This document shows positions 24,240 to 33,016 of a stretch of 41,326 nt of DNA, one piece after another. This DNA is from an uncultured Ruminococcus sp. (lineage in GTDB: Bacteria; Bacillota; Clostridia; Oscillospirales; Ruminococcaceae), in the NCBI RefSeq assembly GCF_937915125.1, contig NZ_CALDMP010000094.1:1-41326 (forward strand), in the 5' to 3' direction. Position 1 is the stretch's first letter, and every line of letters starts with the position of its first letter. The notes below the pieces were generated by a model. It searched no databases and was not told where the DNA came from. It saw only the letters and a list, made by a program, of their open reading frames with translations. The position numbers were made by a program, and so were the translations under genes.

Positions 24240-25469
24240 TTAGTCCAGACCGTTAAAGGCAGGATAGGCACGCTCGCCGTGTTCGATGAGATCCAGCCCC
24301 TGTGCTTCTTCCATATCGGATACCCGGATGCCGCCGCATTTTTTCAGAACAAGCAGGATCAGGGATGTCATGACAACTGCCACTGCAATGGAGATGGCAA
24401 CAGCGCCGAGCTGTGCCAGAAACAGCTGATAGTCTCCGTAGAGCAAGCCCTCGTGAGGCACTGCATCGTTCATTTCCTTTGTGGCGAAAATACCGGTGAC
24501 AATGCCGCCCCAGATACCGCCCACACCATGACAACCGAATGCGTCCAATGCATCGTCATAGCCGAACTTCTTCTTGATTTTCGAAATTGCCAGATAGCAG
24601 ATGGGAGCGGTAGTTGCACCGATGATCAGTGCGGACCAGAGCGGTACATAGCCTGCGCCGGGTGTAATACCTACCAGACCGACAATACCGCCGGTTACTG
24701 CACCCATGACCGTGCATTTTTTCTGCACCAGAGTTTCGATGCCCATCCAGACAAGCATACTTGTAGCAGAGGAAAGGGCAGTGTTACAGAATGCCAGCAG
24801 TGCAGTTTTGTCGGCAGCACCGGCACAGCCGCAGTTGAATCCGAACCATCCAGCCCACAGAATTGCTGCGCCCAACAGGAACAGGGGGATATTGTGGGGG
24901 TGGTAGGACATGGCACCATAGCCCTTTCGCTTGCCCAGAAACAGACATGCCACCAGACCGGAAACGCCGGTGCTGATATGGATAACATTTCCGCCTGCAA
25001 AATCAATGGAGCCGATCATTTCCAGCAGTCCGCCGCCCCACGCCATGTGCGCCAGGGGATAATAAACCAGAAATGACCAGATCACAACAAAAATCATCAT
25101 TTTGGAAAATTTCATGCGTTCTGCCAATGCGCCAAGAATGATAGCAGGCGAGATCACCGCAAACATCATATTGAACATGGCAAGCAGAATTTCCGGCGTT
25201 TCTCCGTTTTCACCGGATGCAAAAGAGACGTCACGGAGGAACACATGCTTCAGGTCACCGATGATACCAAAGTGATCTTCCCCGAAGCTGAGAGAATAGC
25301 CCACCAAAATCCAGAGTACCATGCCGATACCGAACATGGCAAAGCAAAACATCATGGTATTCAGCGCATTTTTTCTGCGCACCATACCGCCGTAAAAAAA
25401 CGCCAGTCCCGGCGTCATGAGAAACACCAGAATCGTGCATAAAAACATAAAAGCAACATTACCAGTCAT
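24240..25469 (-). CDS. amtB: ammonium transporter
   Basis: This 409-residue Amt/Rh-family channel has about 11 hydrophobic segments starting MTGNVAFMFLCTILVFLMTPGLAFFYGGMVRRKN. The pore histidines fall in YHPHNIPLFLLGAAILWAGWFGFNCG and in the GCHGVGGIWGGIVTG segment. CAGGAG lies upstream of the ATG. Amt proteins also carry methylammonium; next to a monomethylamine island this is notable, but its partner glnK points to ordinary ammonium uptake. Confidence 0.95.
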   Translation of the reverse strand: MTGNVAFMFLCTILVFLMTPGLAFFYGGMVRRKNALNTMMFCFAMFGIGMVLWILVGYSLSFGEDHFGIIGDLKHVFLRDVSFASGENGETPEILLAMFNMMFAVISPAIILGALAERMKFSKMMIFVVIWSFLVYYPLAHMAWGGGLLEMIGSIDFAGGNVIHISTGVSGLVACLFLGKRKGYGAMSYHPHNIPLFLLGAAILWAGWFGFNCGCAGAADKTALLAFCNTALSSATSMLVWMGIETLVQKKCTVMGAVTGGIVGLVGITPGAGYVPLWSALIIGATTAPICYLAISKIKKKFGYDDALDAFGCHGVGGIWGGIVTGIFATKEMNDAVPHEGLLYGDYQLFLAQLGAVAISIAVAVVMTSLILLVLKKCGGIRVSDMEEAQGLDLIEHGERAYPAFNGLD

Positions 25470-25592
25470 TCAGATTACTCCTGTCTCATTATCTTGTTTT
25501 CGGATTTGTGATTGTACCTGTTTTATCTGCATGTCGGTCTGTTTTGTCACTATTTCAAGCCAGCTTGTGTATTGCAATATCACGCTAACCTT

Positions 25593-25619
25593 ATTATACA
25601 GAAAAAACGGTTGGTTCAA
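25593..25619 (-). promoter_or_regulatory. possible amtB-glnK promoter
   Basis: On the minus strand TTGAAC (25619 to 25614) and TATAAT (25598 to 25593) are separated by 15 bases, shorter than ideal. The leader to the amtB ATG is about 120 nt. Confidence 0.4.
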
Positions 25620-25720
25620 AAGATACAATTCCAAAATAAAAATACAAGACAATTTTCTGCACTGTTCCGGTGGCATTCTCAGAAGTGCGGACGGTCCTGC
25701 GGAATCTGTACAATTGGTTC

Positions 25721-25749
25721 TTGACTTTTTTGCCCGGACAGGGTATAAT
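25721..25749 (+). promoter_or_regulatory. promoter of lepA
   Basis: TTGACT (25721-25726) and TATAAT (25744-25749) have a 17-base spacer. The predicted leader of about 90 nt contains a terminator-like hairpin. Confidence 0.75.
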
Positions 25750-25764
25750 ATTACCATAGTTGAC

Positions 25765-25803
25765 AACCACCGCTGGAGTCCAGGTGCTGCGGCGGTTCTT
25801 TTT
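25765..25803 (+). terminator. terminator-like hairpin in the lepA leader
   Basis: AACCACCGC (25765-25773) pairs with GCGGCGGTT (25789-25797) with one mismatch, followed by CTTTTTT. It lies between the lepA promoter and start codon, so it could be an attenuator. A nested CTGG/CCAG hairpin sits in the loop. Confidence 0.55.
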
Positions 25804-25847
25804 ATGGTACTTTGATAGAAATGAGTATAGAGAGGAAGAACGCTTTT

Positions 25848-27653
25848 ATGATGGATCATATTCGCAATTTTTGTATTATTGCCCATATTGACCATGGAAA
25901 ATCCACCCTTGCGGACCGGATTCTGGAGCAGACTTATACTGTTGCCAAACGGGATATGGAGGATCAGATCCTGGATAATATGGATATCGAACGGGAACGG
26001 GGCATTACCATCAAGGCACGTGCCGTTCGTCTGAACTATCGTGCCAAGGACGGCGAGACCTATGTCTTTAATCTGATCGATACGCCGGGGCATGTGGACT
26101 TCAACTATGAGGTTTCCCGAAGCCTTGCTGCATGTGAAGGCGCCATTCTGGTGGTTGACGCTTCTCAGGGCATCGAGGCACAGACTCTGGCGAATACTTA
26201 CCTTGCCATCGAGCACGATCTGGAAGTTGTTCCGGTGATCAATAAAATTGACCTGCCGGCTGCAGATCCTGAGCGTGTCTGTGAGGAAATCGAAACTGTC
26301 ATTGGCATTCCTGCAATGGATGCCCCCCGAATCTCTGCAAAGGCAGGCATCAACATTGAAGCGGTTATGGAACAGATCGTGACGGAAATTCCTGCACCAA
26401 AGGGCGATCCTGATGCGCCTTTGCAGGCACTGATCTTCGACAGCTATTACGATGCCTATAAGGGTGTTGTCATTTATGTGCGTGTAAAAGAGGGAACTGT
26501 CAAGGTTGGTGATACCATCCGGCTCATGGCAACAGGCGCCGAGTTTACGGTAGTAGAAGCCGGCTATATGACCACCAATACGCTGGTCAATGACGGTCAG
26601 CTCCGTGCCGGTGAGGTTGGCTATCTGTCCGCATCCATCAAAAGCATCGGTGACACCCAGGTGGGTGATACGGTAACCCATGCTGACCGACCCTGTGCAG
26701 AACCTCTGCCCGGATACCGGAAAGTCAATCCCATGGTGTTCTCCGGTATTTATCCGGCAGACGGTGCACGCTATGGGGATCTCAGGGAGGCATTGGAGAA
26801 ATTACAGCTGAACGATGCGTCCCTGTCCTTTGAACCGGAGACATCCATTGCCCTGGGTTTCGGATTCCGGTGCGGATTCCTGGGACTATTGCACATGGAA
26901 ATCATCCAGGAGCGTCTGGAACGGGAATACAATCTGGATCTTATTACCACAGCGCCGTCGGTTATTTATCGTGTCACCCTGACAAACGGCGAGGTTCAGT
27001 ATATTGACAACCCGACCAATTATCCGGATCCGGCTGTGATCCAGATGGCGGAAGAGCCTATGGTAAAGGCGGAGATCCTGACACCCTCGGATTTCGTGGG
27101 CAATGTCATGGAACTGTGTCAGAACCGGCGTGGCGTATTTGAGAATATGCAATACCTGGATGATACACGTGTATCTCTGCACTACACATTACCCCTGAAT
27201 GAAATTGTCTATGATTTCTTTGATGTGCTGAAATCCCGGACGAGAGGATATGCGTCCTTTGACTATGAGCTGAGTGACTATATGGCGTCGAAGCTGGTGA
27301 AACTGGATGTATTGCTGAACGGTGAAATCGTGGATGCCCTGTCCTTTATCATTCATGCGGACAAGGCATATGAGCGTGGCAGAAAAATCGTGGAAAAGCT
27401 GAAAGAGAATATTCCACGCCAGCTCTTTGAAGTCCCGGTACAGGCTGCCATCGGCGGCAAGATCATTGCCAGAGAGACCATCAAGGCAATGCGCAAGGAT
27501 GTTCTTGCGAAGTGCTACGGCGGCGATATTACCCGAAAGAAAAAGCTGTTGGAGAAGCAGAAAGAAGGCAAAAAGCGGATGCGTCAGCTTGGTTCCGTAG
27601 AAGTGCCTCAGGAGGCATTTATGAGCGTGCTGAAGCTGGACAGCGATTCGTAA
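25848..27653 (+). CDS. lepA: elongation factor 4 (LepA GTPase)
   Basis: This 601-residue ribosome-associated translational GTPase starts MMDHIRNFCIIAHIDHGKSTLADRI, with the P-loop at residues 13-20. DTPGHVDF and NKIDLPAADPE are the further G motifs. The LepA-specific C-terminal domain (IPRQLFEVPVQAAIGGKIIARETIKAMRKDVLAKCYGGDITRKKKLL) is present. AGAGGAAGAA precedes the ATG at 25848, so upstream in-frame codons are not needed. It is housekeeping and unlinked in function to its neighbours. Confidence 0.96.
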   Translation: MMDHIRNFCIIAHIDHGKSTLADRILEQTYTVAKRDMEDQILDNMDIERERGITIKARAVRLNYRAKDGETYVFNLIDTPGHVDFNYEVSRSLAACEGAILVVDASQGIEAQTLANTYLAIEHDLEVVPVINKIDLPAADPERVCEEIETVIGIPAMDAPRISAKAGINIEAVMEQIVTEIPAPKGDPDAPLQALIFDSYYDAYKGVVIYVRVKEGTVKVGDTIRLMATGAEFTVVEAGYMTTNTLVNDGQLRAGEVGYLSASIKSIGDTQVGDTVTHADRPCAEPLPGYRKVNPMVFSGIYPADGARYGDLREALEKLQLNDASLSFEPETSIALGFGFRCGFLGLLHMEIIQERLEREYNLDLITTAPSVIYRVTLTNGEVQYIDNPTNYPDPAVIQMAEEPMVKAEILTPSDFVGNVMELCQNRRGVFENMQYLDDTRVSLHYTLPLNEIVYDFFDVLKSRTRGYASFDYELSDYMASKLVKLDVLLNGEIVDALSFIIHADKAYERGRKIVEKLKENIPRQLFEVPVQAAIGGKIIARETIKAMRKDVLAKCYGGDITRKKKLLEKQKEGKKRMRQLGSVEVPQEAFMSVLKLDSDS

Positions 27654-27661
27654 TTTTTTAG

Positions 27662-27760
27662 GGCAACACCGCACAAAGAGCGCCTAGCGGCTTTGCACGT
27701 CATATTTCACAAAAATGCTCGTAGAGTACATCTGACGCACAATCTTTATGCGGTATTGCC
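27662..27760. repeat. dispersed repeat family 1, 99-bp copy
   Basis: It begins GGCAACACCGCACAAAG and ends TTATGCGGTATTGCC. It shares TGCTCGTAGAGTACATCTGACGCACAATCTTT with the copy at 8129 but has lost the left arm of the internal stem (a short CATATTTCACA replaces it). It starts eight bases after the lepA stop. Confidence 0.75.
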
Positions 27761-27771
27761 TTAGAAACAGA

Positions 27772-27814
27772 AAAACCCGGTGGAGATACAAAAGAGTATC
27801 TTCATCGGGTTTTT
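27772..27814. terminator. bidirectional terminator between lepA and the FIST-EAL gene
   Basis: AAACCCGGTGGAGATAC (27772-27788) and GTATCTTCATCGGGTTT (27795-27811) form a long stem with wobbles, T-run on the plus side and A-run on the minus side. The flanking genes converge on it. Confidence 0.85.
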
Positions 27815-27827
27815 GATTTCTGAGAAA

Positions 27828-30374
27828 TTATGCTTCGTCTGTTTTTTTGTTCAGAACATCATAGGGAACGGGCTTGGAGAAGTAATAGCCCTGGGTATAC
27901 TCAATGTTGACCGATTCTACCGTTTCTTGTTCGTCGCTATTTTCCACGTGCTCTGCGATCAGCTCAGCATCAATGCCCCGGGCAATGTCTGTAATTGCCT
28001 GGAGACAGATCTTTTTTACGGGATCCTTGTCGCAGTTGATGATCAGGTCGCCGTCAATCTTGATGAAATCCGGATTGACACGGATGATGGCGGTAAAATT
28101 GGAAAAACCTGCGCCGAAATCGTCAATGGCGATCTTTACGCCAAACTTCCGGATGTCATTGAGAAATTCCACCATCTCCTGGAAGTCTCGTACCTTTTCG
28201 GATTCAAGTATTTCAAAGGTGATACGTTCACATGCTTCCGGCGGCAGTTCGCTGAGCAGATCATACAAGAACGAACGGTTGGACTTGGAACCGATGTCAT
28301 ATGCCGAGAGATTCAGAAAGACGCATTCCTTCCGGTCACGGAACAGCTCCAGCACTTTGCGGATCATAAGCTGAGAAAGCTGGAGATAAAGGTGATAATC
28401 CTTTGCGATTTCCAGGAACTGACCAGGCGCATAGATATTTCTGTCTTTGTCTGAAAGACGCATTAAAGCTTCGTACTTTGTAATTTCCTTGGTACGGTTG
28501 TCGCGGATGGGCTGGAAATAGGGGACGATGCGGTCATAGAGAATGGCATCGCTGATGACGTTTGTCATGAACAGCTTTTCGTCCATCTGCTTGATCATTT
28601 CCGCATTGTCTTTGTTGTAGATGAAGAAGCGTGCGTTATGATCTGTCTGAGAAGACATGCAAAGCTGCACTTTTTCCAGAAGATTGGTCTCACCGATAAC
28701 AACGTGGAAATTGTTTACAGCTGTAATGTCATATTCACTGCAAAAACAATAGCCGCATTCCCGGAATACTTCCTCCGCCTTCTGCAAAAATAGTTCATCC
28801 GGATAGTCTTTTCCGGCTGTGAAGAAGAAAGACCAGGTGTCGTTGCAGTACAGATGCAGTGCATCGTCATGGAGTGTATTTTTCACTTGCTGGATATTTT
28901 CCTGCATCAGACGGTTCCAGACCTTTGTGCCGCGGCGACCGGAGATGAGGATTCCTTTTTCAATCGAGATCATGCAGATCTTATCGTATTGATTTTTCAT
29001 ATCATCATATTTGTATTTCACCAGATTTTCCAGCCTCGTTTCCTTATCAACAAACATACTGTGGCGCAAATTATCTTCCTTGCGCTGAATCATTGCAGAG
29101 ACTGCCAGATCTTTTTCATACAGCTGTTCATTCTGAATTCTAAGAATATATTGATGGATATCCTGCCAGTCCTCGTCCAGACATTGGAGATTTTCCAGAA
29201 GCGTGCGGTCGATTGGCAAATAGTCTGAATCGGATTCAGAAAGTCCGAAGAGACTGTGGGAACCGATGTAAAGGGCATTGCGCTGTTCAGCCATGTTAAT
29301 CTCGCCGTACATAAATGTACCGCAAATCCGGCCGCTCCGGAACATGCGAAGTTCCCATTCAGTACAGTTGCTAAGGTAATTCCGGCGGAAAATGCATGGA
29401 TATGTGAAAATGGTCTGGCAGGGGGTCGTTTCCAGCGTACGGCAGATTTGTTTCAGTTCTGCCGCTGCGGTCAAAGGACTGAGATAGCCCAGACGAAACT
29501 TCATGCCAGGCTCAATCTCAGTGGAGTAAGCCTCCATTTGATCACGCGGCTCACAATAGCGAACCAACCGGCTTGCATGGCTTTCGTCAGTACGTATCAA
29601 TGGAAAACGAAGAAGCAGATCAGAACAAAGTGCAGGTGTATCAGAATCACCGATGCTGCTGACACCGAGTTTATCGCAAAACCAAGCGACTGCCGGCGTG
29701 TTTTCCACCTCTAAAATATCACTGCCTTTGGCAGAAGTGATTGTATATGCGTCGCTGAAGGCCTCATGACCGTTTATGACACCGTGATAACAGCGCAAGA
29801 CATCACTGTGCATTGCCGCAAGCATAAGCATGTTCTGATAAGCGCCGTTTTCATCGAAGGTATATGTTCCGTAGAGATTGGGGCTGACGAGTCCGCCTCC
29901 CATGGGAACATCCACGCCCTGGTTGTGCAGATGGTCGAGGTATTCCTGTGCCTGCAAATACTGATCTGAAAAAAAGCCCAAAATTGCTTTTGTGTTGTTG
30001 CGGATCACCTCACGGCATGTGCATTCTGCCAGCTTTCTGGGCGTAAGACTTTCATAGGAAAGCCGATGCACCGTAATATCTGTGTGGTCAAATCGCGTGA
30101 ACAGAAGAAGACAGCTGTCTTCATACACAGTGCCGCGGGCAATAACAGCAGAAGCACTTGTACCGATGATTTTGGCATTGGGAAGCAGTTTTGAAACATG
30201 CTTCGCTATGGCAACAGAGCCAAGCTGTGTGTGGCAGCATGTATGGATACAGACAAGCCACTGGGAAGTCTGTGCATTATTTGTGATACAGTTTTTTTGA
30301 ATAAAGGCTTCTAGACCTGCCTGATCGTCATATAGAAAAGAAATGGTAGAGAGTGTCCCATGTTTCAATGTCAT
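27828..30374 (-). CDS. FIST sensor-EAL cyclic-di-GMP phosphodiesterase
   Basis: This soluble protein of about 848 residues starts with FIST-type sensory domains (the first about 370 residues, including IHTCCHTQLGSVAIAKHVSKLLPNAKIIGTSASAVI and GFFSDQYLQAQEYLDHL). The middle region includes a degenerate GGDEF-like part. A complete EAL domain follows (about 613-848): YEALMRL, FLNLS, FEILESE, IAIDDFG, FIKIDG, AEHVE and TQGYYFSKP. All acidic metal ligands and the catalytic Glu/Lys are present, so it should hydrolyse c-di-GMP. FIST is thought to bind small ligands such as amino acids. The start is uncertain: GAGGTG abuts the ATG at 30374, so a TTG at 30368 is possible, while an ATG at 30407 lies inside a repeat. 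Confidence 0.85.
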   Translation of the reverse strand: MTLKHGTLSTISFLYDDQAGLEAFIQKNCITNNAQTSQWLVCIHTCCHTQLGSVAIAKHVSKLLPNAKIIGTSASAVIARGTVYEDSCLLLFTRFDHTDITVHRLSYESLTPRKLAECTCREVIRNNTKAILGFFSDQYLQAQEYLDHLHNQGVDVPMGGGLVSPNLYGTYTFDENGAYQNMLMLAAMHSDVLRCYHGVINGHEAFSDAYTITSAKGSDILEVENTPAVAWFCDKLGVSSIGDSDTPALCSDLLLRFPLIRTDESHASRLVRYCEPRDQMEAYSTEIEPGMKFRLGYLSPLTAAAELKQICRTLETTPCQTIFTYPCIFRRNYLSNCTEWELRMFRSGRICGTFMYGEINMAEQRNALYIGSHSLFGLSESDSDYLPIDRTLLENLQCLDEDWQDIHQYILRIQNEQLYEKDLAVSAMIQRKEDNLRHSMFVDKETRLENLVKYKYDDMKNQYDKICMISIEKGILISGRRGTKVWNRLMQENIQQVKNTLHDDALHLYCNDTWSFFFTAGKDYPDELFLQKAEEVFRECGYCFCSEYDITAVNNFHVVIGETNLLEKVQLCMSSQTDHNARFFIYNKDNAEMIKQMDEKLFMTNVISDAILYDRIVPYFQPIRDNRTKEITKYEALMRLSDKDRNIYAPGQFLEIAKDYHLYLQLSQLMIRKVLELFRDRKECVFLNLSAYDIGSKSNRSFLYDLLSELPPEACERITFEILESEKVRDFQEMVEFLNDIRKFGVKIAIDDFGAGFSNFTAIIRVNPDFIKIDGDLIINCDKDPVKKICLQAITDIARGIDAELIAEHVENSDEQETVESVNIEYTQGYYFSKPVPYDVLNKKTDEA

Positions 30375-30387
30375 CACCTCGTATAAA

Positions 30388-30445
30388 CTAGGGAACCACT
30401 GATTCAATCACGCCTGCGACTTGGCACGCATCAGTGTTTCCCTAG
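30388..30445. repeat. dispersed repeat family 2, complete copy
   Basis: The arms CTAGGGAACCACTGAT (30388-30403) and ATCAGTGTTTCCCTAG (30430-30445) are near-perfect inverted repeats around AATCACGCCTGCGACTTGGC. A second, truncated copy with CTAAGGAAGCACTGATTAAA lies at the right edge of the window. Confidence 0.7.
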
Positions 30446-30509
30446 GAATCTGTTTGCAAAAGAATTATGCTGTAGAAAATGCGCAAATATCGATGCAAAT
30501 AGTTTTCCG

Positions 30510-32432
30510 TTATCGTCTGGCTTTTTTTCGCTGTACCTTGTTTTCATACATGCGGTCATCTGCGATTTTAATCATCTGATCCAGGTCGATCTCCTTGCTG
30601 AGCGGCATAATGCAAAAACCGATGCTGGATTCCACCTGGTATGGCTTTCTGGAAACAGAATTGTACTGTTCCAGATAGGTATAAAACCGCTTTAAGAATC
30701 CATCGAAATAGGTCTGATCGGCATCTGAGATAATACCGGCAACAGTGAATTCATCACCGCCAAACCGGGAGCAGACTTCGCCCTGAATGGCACTTGTCAT
30801 GAGTGCATGTCCCACTGTGGTGATCGCATTATCACCCTCGATATGGCCAAACGTATCGTTAATGTATTTCAATCCGTCCAGATCGGCAGAAATCAGGATA
30901 ATGCTTAGATCCTTTCCTGTGCTGTCGTCCATCTGCTGTCGGATCTGTCGGTAGAATCCCCGACGATTCAGCAGTCCCGTCATATGATCATGCACATAGA
31001 GCCGTTCCAGCTCATTATTTGCACTTTTGAGCTGTAGATTGATGGATTTTGTATGCATTTGTGAATGATATATGCCAAGAGAAGAGTTAATGGCATTCAT
31101 GAAACTATTTATTTTTTCGTATTCGTCGCTGTCAATATCTGGCTGAAAAGCACAATAGCCCAGGATTAGATCCATAAAGTGTATGGGACAAAATACAATG
31201 GGATTCTCCCGCTTCAGCATTTCCAGGAGCCGCGGCGCAAGCTCTGTACAGCGGATGATGCATGGTTCGCCGGGATTCCAGAAATTGCGGTGATAGAGGA
31301 TATTGACGCTTTCTCCGAATGCATTGTCTCCCCGATGATTCTGCCCGAAATCCGGTGCGCGGAAAATATCATCATTGATGGCAAAGACGATTGTATGAAA
31401 AATAAAAATATTTGTGAGAATGGAAGGCAGTTCAGAAAGGGACGACATACTGGTAACCGAAGATTGCAATTGACAGGTCTGCTCCTGTCTTTCCTGGGAA
31501 AGGCGAAGGCGATCTAGTATATCCTGCATAGCATCGTTGACATTTCGTGCGTCTGTTTCTTCGCATCCGCAGGATTGAGAATGGATGATGTGGAAATCAA
31601 CAACGTGATTTCCTTTTGGCGAACAGCCATTCCGGATGTCCTCAATGGTCTGCACCAGAACACGTCCCATTTCATCGTAATCTTGGGTACAGGTCGTCAG
31701 ATGAGGAATATGATAGCCTGCCTGCATGATTCCATCAAAACCAGTGACAATACAGTCCTCCGGAATCCGAAATCCACGCTTTTGCAGGAAATTGCTGACC
31801 ACAATCGCCATTGAGTCGTTGGCACAAATAATTGCATCTGGCACTTTCAGCTTCTGCAAATCGAACCAGTTTTCCATGGTTTCTCGCGTAGGTTTTTCCC
31901 AGAAATCGCCATAGCCAACTTGATTTTCCTCAAGGGAAAGATTGTTTTCTTTCAGCACCTGACGAAAAGCCTCCACACGTTCTTCTGAAAAACGATTATC
32001 TTTCAATCCCGCTACCATAAACACACGCTTGACATGATGGTCATTGATTACGTGGCGGCAAAGCAATTCAAATGTATTGGAATAGTCAAAGGAGAAATTG
32101 ATGCAGCCTTCCAGATGGGAATCAATAGACATGACCGGAATACCGTGCTCCTTGCATCTACGTAAAATAGCGTCTGTGACAAATTCGTTTTTGAGCGTTT
32201 CTGCAAAAAAAACCATGGCGTCAAGTTTGTCATATGGGATCAGCTGGAAAACAGAAGCCTCTCCGATATCATTTGCATTATCTTTATAATACAAATCTGT
32301 ACTGGTATTGAAAACCAACAGACGATATCCAGATTTGCGGGCATAATGATTTAGTGCCCGGATGCAGTTAATGCGATATTCTTCCTGGATCCTGGATATA
32401 CATACGCCAATCAGCTTGTAATCTTCTATCAT
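30510..32432 (-). CDS. LacI-type sensor-GGDEF diguanylate cyclase
   Basis: In this 640-residue cytoplasmic protein, residues 1 to about 300 resemble a LacI/GalR periplasmic-binding-fold sensor (DAIICANDSMAIVVSNFLQKRGFRIPEDCIVTGFDGI) but with no DNA-binding HTH. A GAF-like middle follows, then a GGDEF domain in the last about 170 residues with an intact FGGDEF motif. The RxxD inhibitory site five residues upstream is absent. It should make c-di-GMP in response to a small ligand. The sensor is clearly paralogous to that of the HD-GYP protein at 34751. The start at 32432 is set by that alignment (MIEDYKLIGVCIS against MIDGHKVAALCVS). The frame extends upstream, but past the likely promoter. Confidence 0.85.
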   Translation of the reverse strand: MIEDYKLIGVCISRIQEEYRINCIRALNHYARKSGYRLLVFNTSTDLYYKDNANDIGEASVFQLIPYDKLDAMVFFAETLKNEFVTDAILRRCKEHGIPVMSIDSHLEGCINFSFDYSNTFELLCRHVINDHHVKRVFMVAGLKDNRFSEERVEAFRQVLKENNLSLEENQVGYGDFWEKPTRETMENWFDLQKLKVPDAIICANDSMAIVVSNFLQKRGFRIPEDCIVTGFDGIMQAGYHIPHLTTCTQDYDEMGRVLVQTIEDIRNGCSPKGNHVVDFHIIHSQSCGCEETDARNVNDAMQDILDRLRLSQERQEQTCQLQSSVTSMSSLSELPSILTNIFIFHTIVFAINDDIFRAPDFGQNHRGDNAFGESVNILYHRNFWNPGEPCIIRCTELAPRLLEMLKRENPIVFCPIHFMDLILGYCAFQPDIDSDEYEKINSFMNAINSSLGIYHSQMHTKSINLQLKSANNELERLYVHDHMTGLLNRRGFYRQIRQQMDDSTGKDLSIILISADLDGLKYINDTFGHIEGDNAITTVGHALMTSAIQGEVCSRFGGDEFTVAGIISDADQTYFDGFLKRFYTYLEQYNSVSRKPYQVESSIGFCIMPLSKEIDLDQMIKIADDRMYENKVQRKKARR

Positions 32433-32604
32433 AATTTGTTTCCCACTTTCCATTTCAAGTTCAGACAATACTGCGCAATGATTGTACGTCATATGCACAG
32501 TCAGGTGCAGCGAATGGTACAACATTTGTATTGTGATAAATAACATATTCCGATTCTTCAAATTTAAAATTCTATTCGATTTGCACAATAATTCGCTTTC
32601 TAAT

Positions 32605-32633
32605 ATTATATCATATTTTACAGTGCTTGTGAA
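32605..32633 (-). promoter_or_regulatory. promoter of the GGDEF gene
   Basis: On the minus strand TTCACA (32633 to 32628) and TATAAT (32610 to 32605) are spaced by 17 bases. This supports a start well inside the long open frame, at 32432, with a leader of about 165 nt. Confidence 0.65.
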
Positions 32634-32861
32634 GTATCTGTTTTGCACAAATTTCGGGAGGTAAAAATGTGGATTCTGTTTGAAAAAACCTGCATTTCCG
32701 TGGAAAACTGCTGTTTTTTTAGCTGAGAATCAATTTCAAAGGCGGCATTTCTGGAAGTATTAGACGTGGCAATGGCTGTTTCAATTTTCGTAGAATCATT
32801 GAATCGTGAATTTACGAAAATGAAACATACGAAAGTACTATGTATATTTTTTGTGAAATTC
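32634..32861. other. gene-free divergent intergenic stretch
   Basis: An AT-rich region between the divergent GGDEF and nadA promoters. No convincing gene, repeat copy or RNA fold is recognised. Confidence 0.4.
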
Positions 32862-32890
32862 TTGACAACTTGCTTGCACCATGTTATACT
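32862..32890 (+). promoter_or_regulatory. promoter of nadA
   Basis: A perfect TTGACA (32862-32867) and TATACT (32885-32890) have a 17-base spacer. The leader is about 120 nt and ends in a hairpin, CAGCTTG/CAAGCTG (32977-33000), whose ten-base loop carries GGAGG; a separate GGAAAGGGA serves the ATG at 33017. Confidence 0.75.
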
Positions 32891-33016
32891 AAAATAAGTA
32901 TAACTTTTTTTCTGGAACATAGTTGTTTTGGGATAATTCGTGAAAAAAAGATATATTTTGAGTGAATATAAAACTACAGCTTGCGGAGGAATTCAAGCTG
33001 GAAAGGGATTGAGACT

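Noticed and set aside
1298..27760. Family 1 repeats as a CRISPR array
   Set aside because: Copies are kilobases apart, variable in length and palindromic, with no spacer pattern or cas genes.
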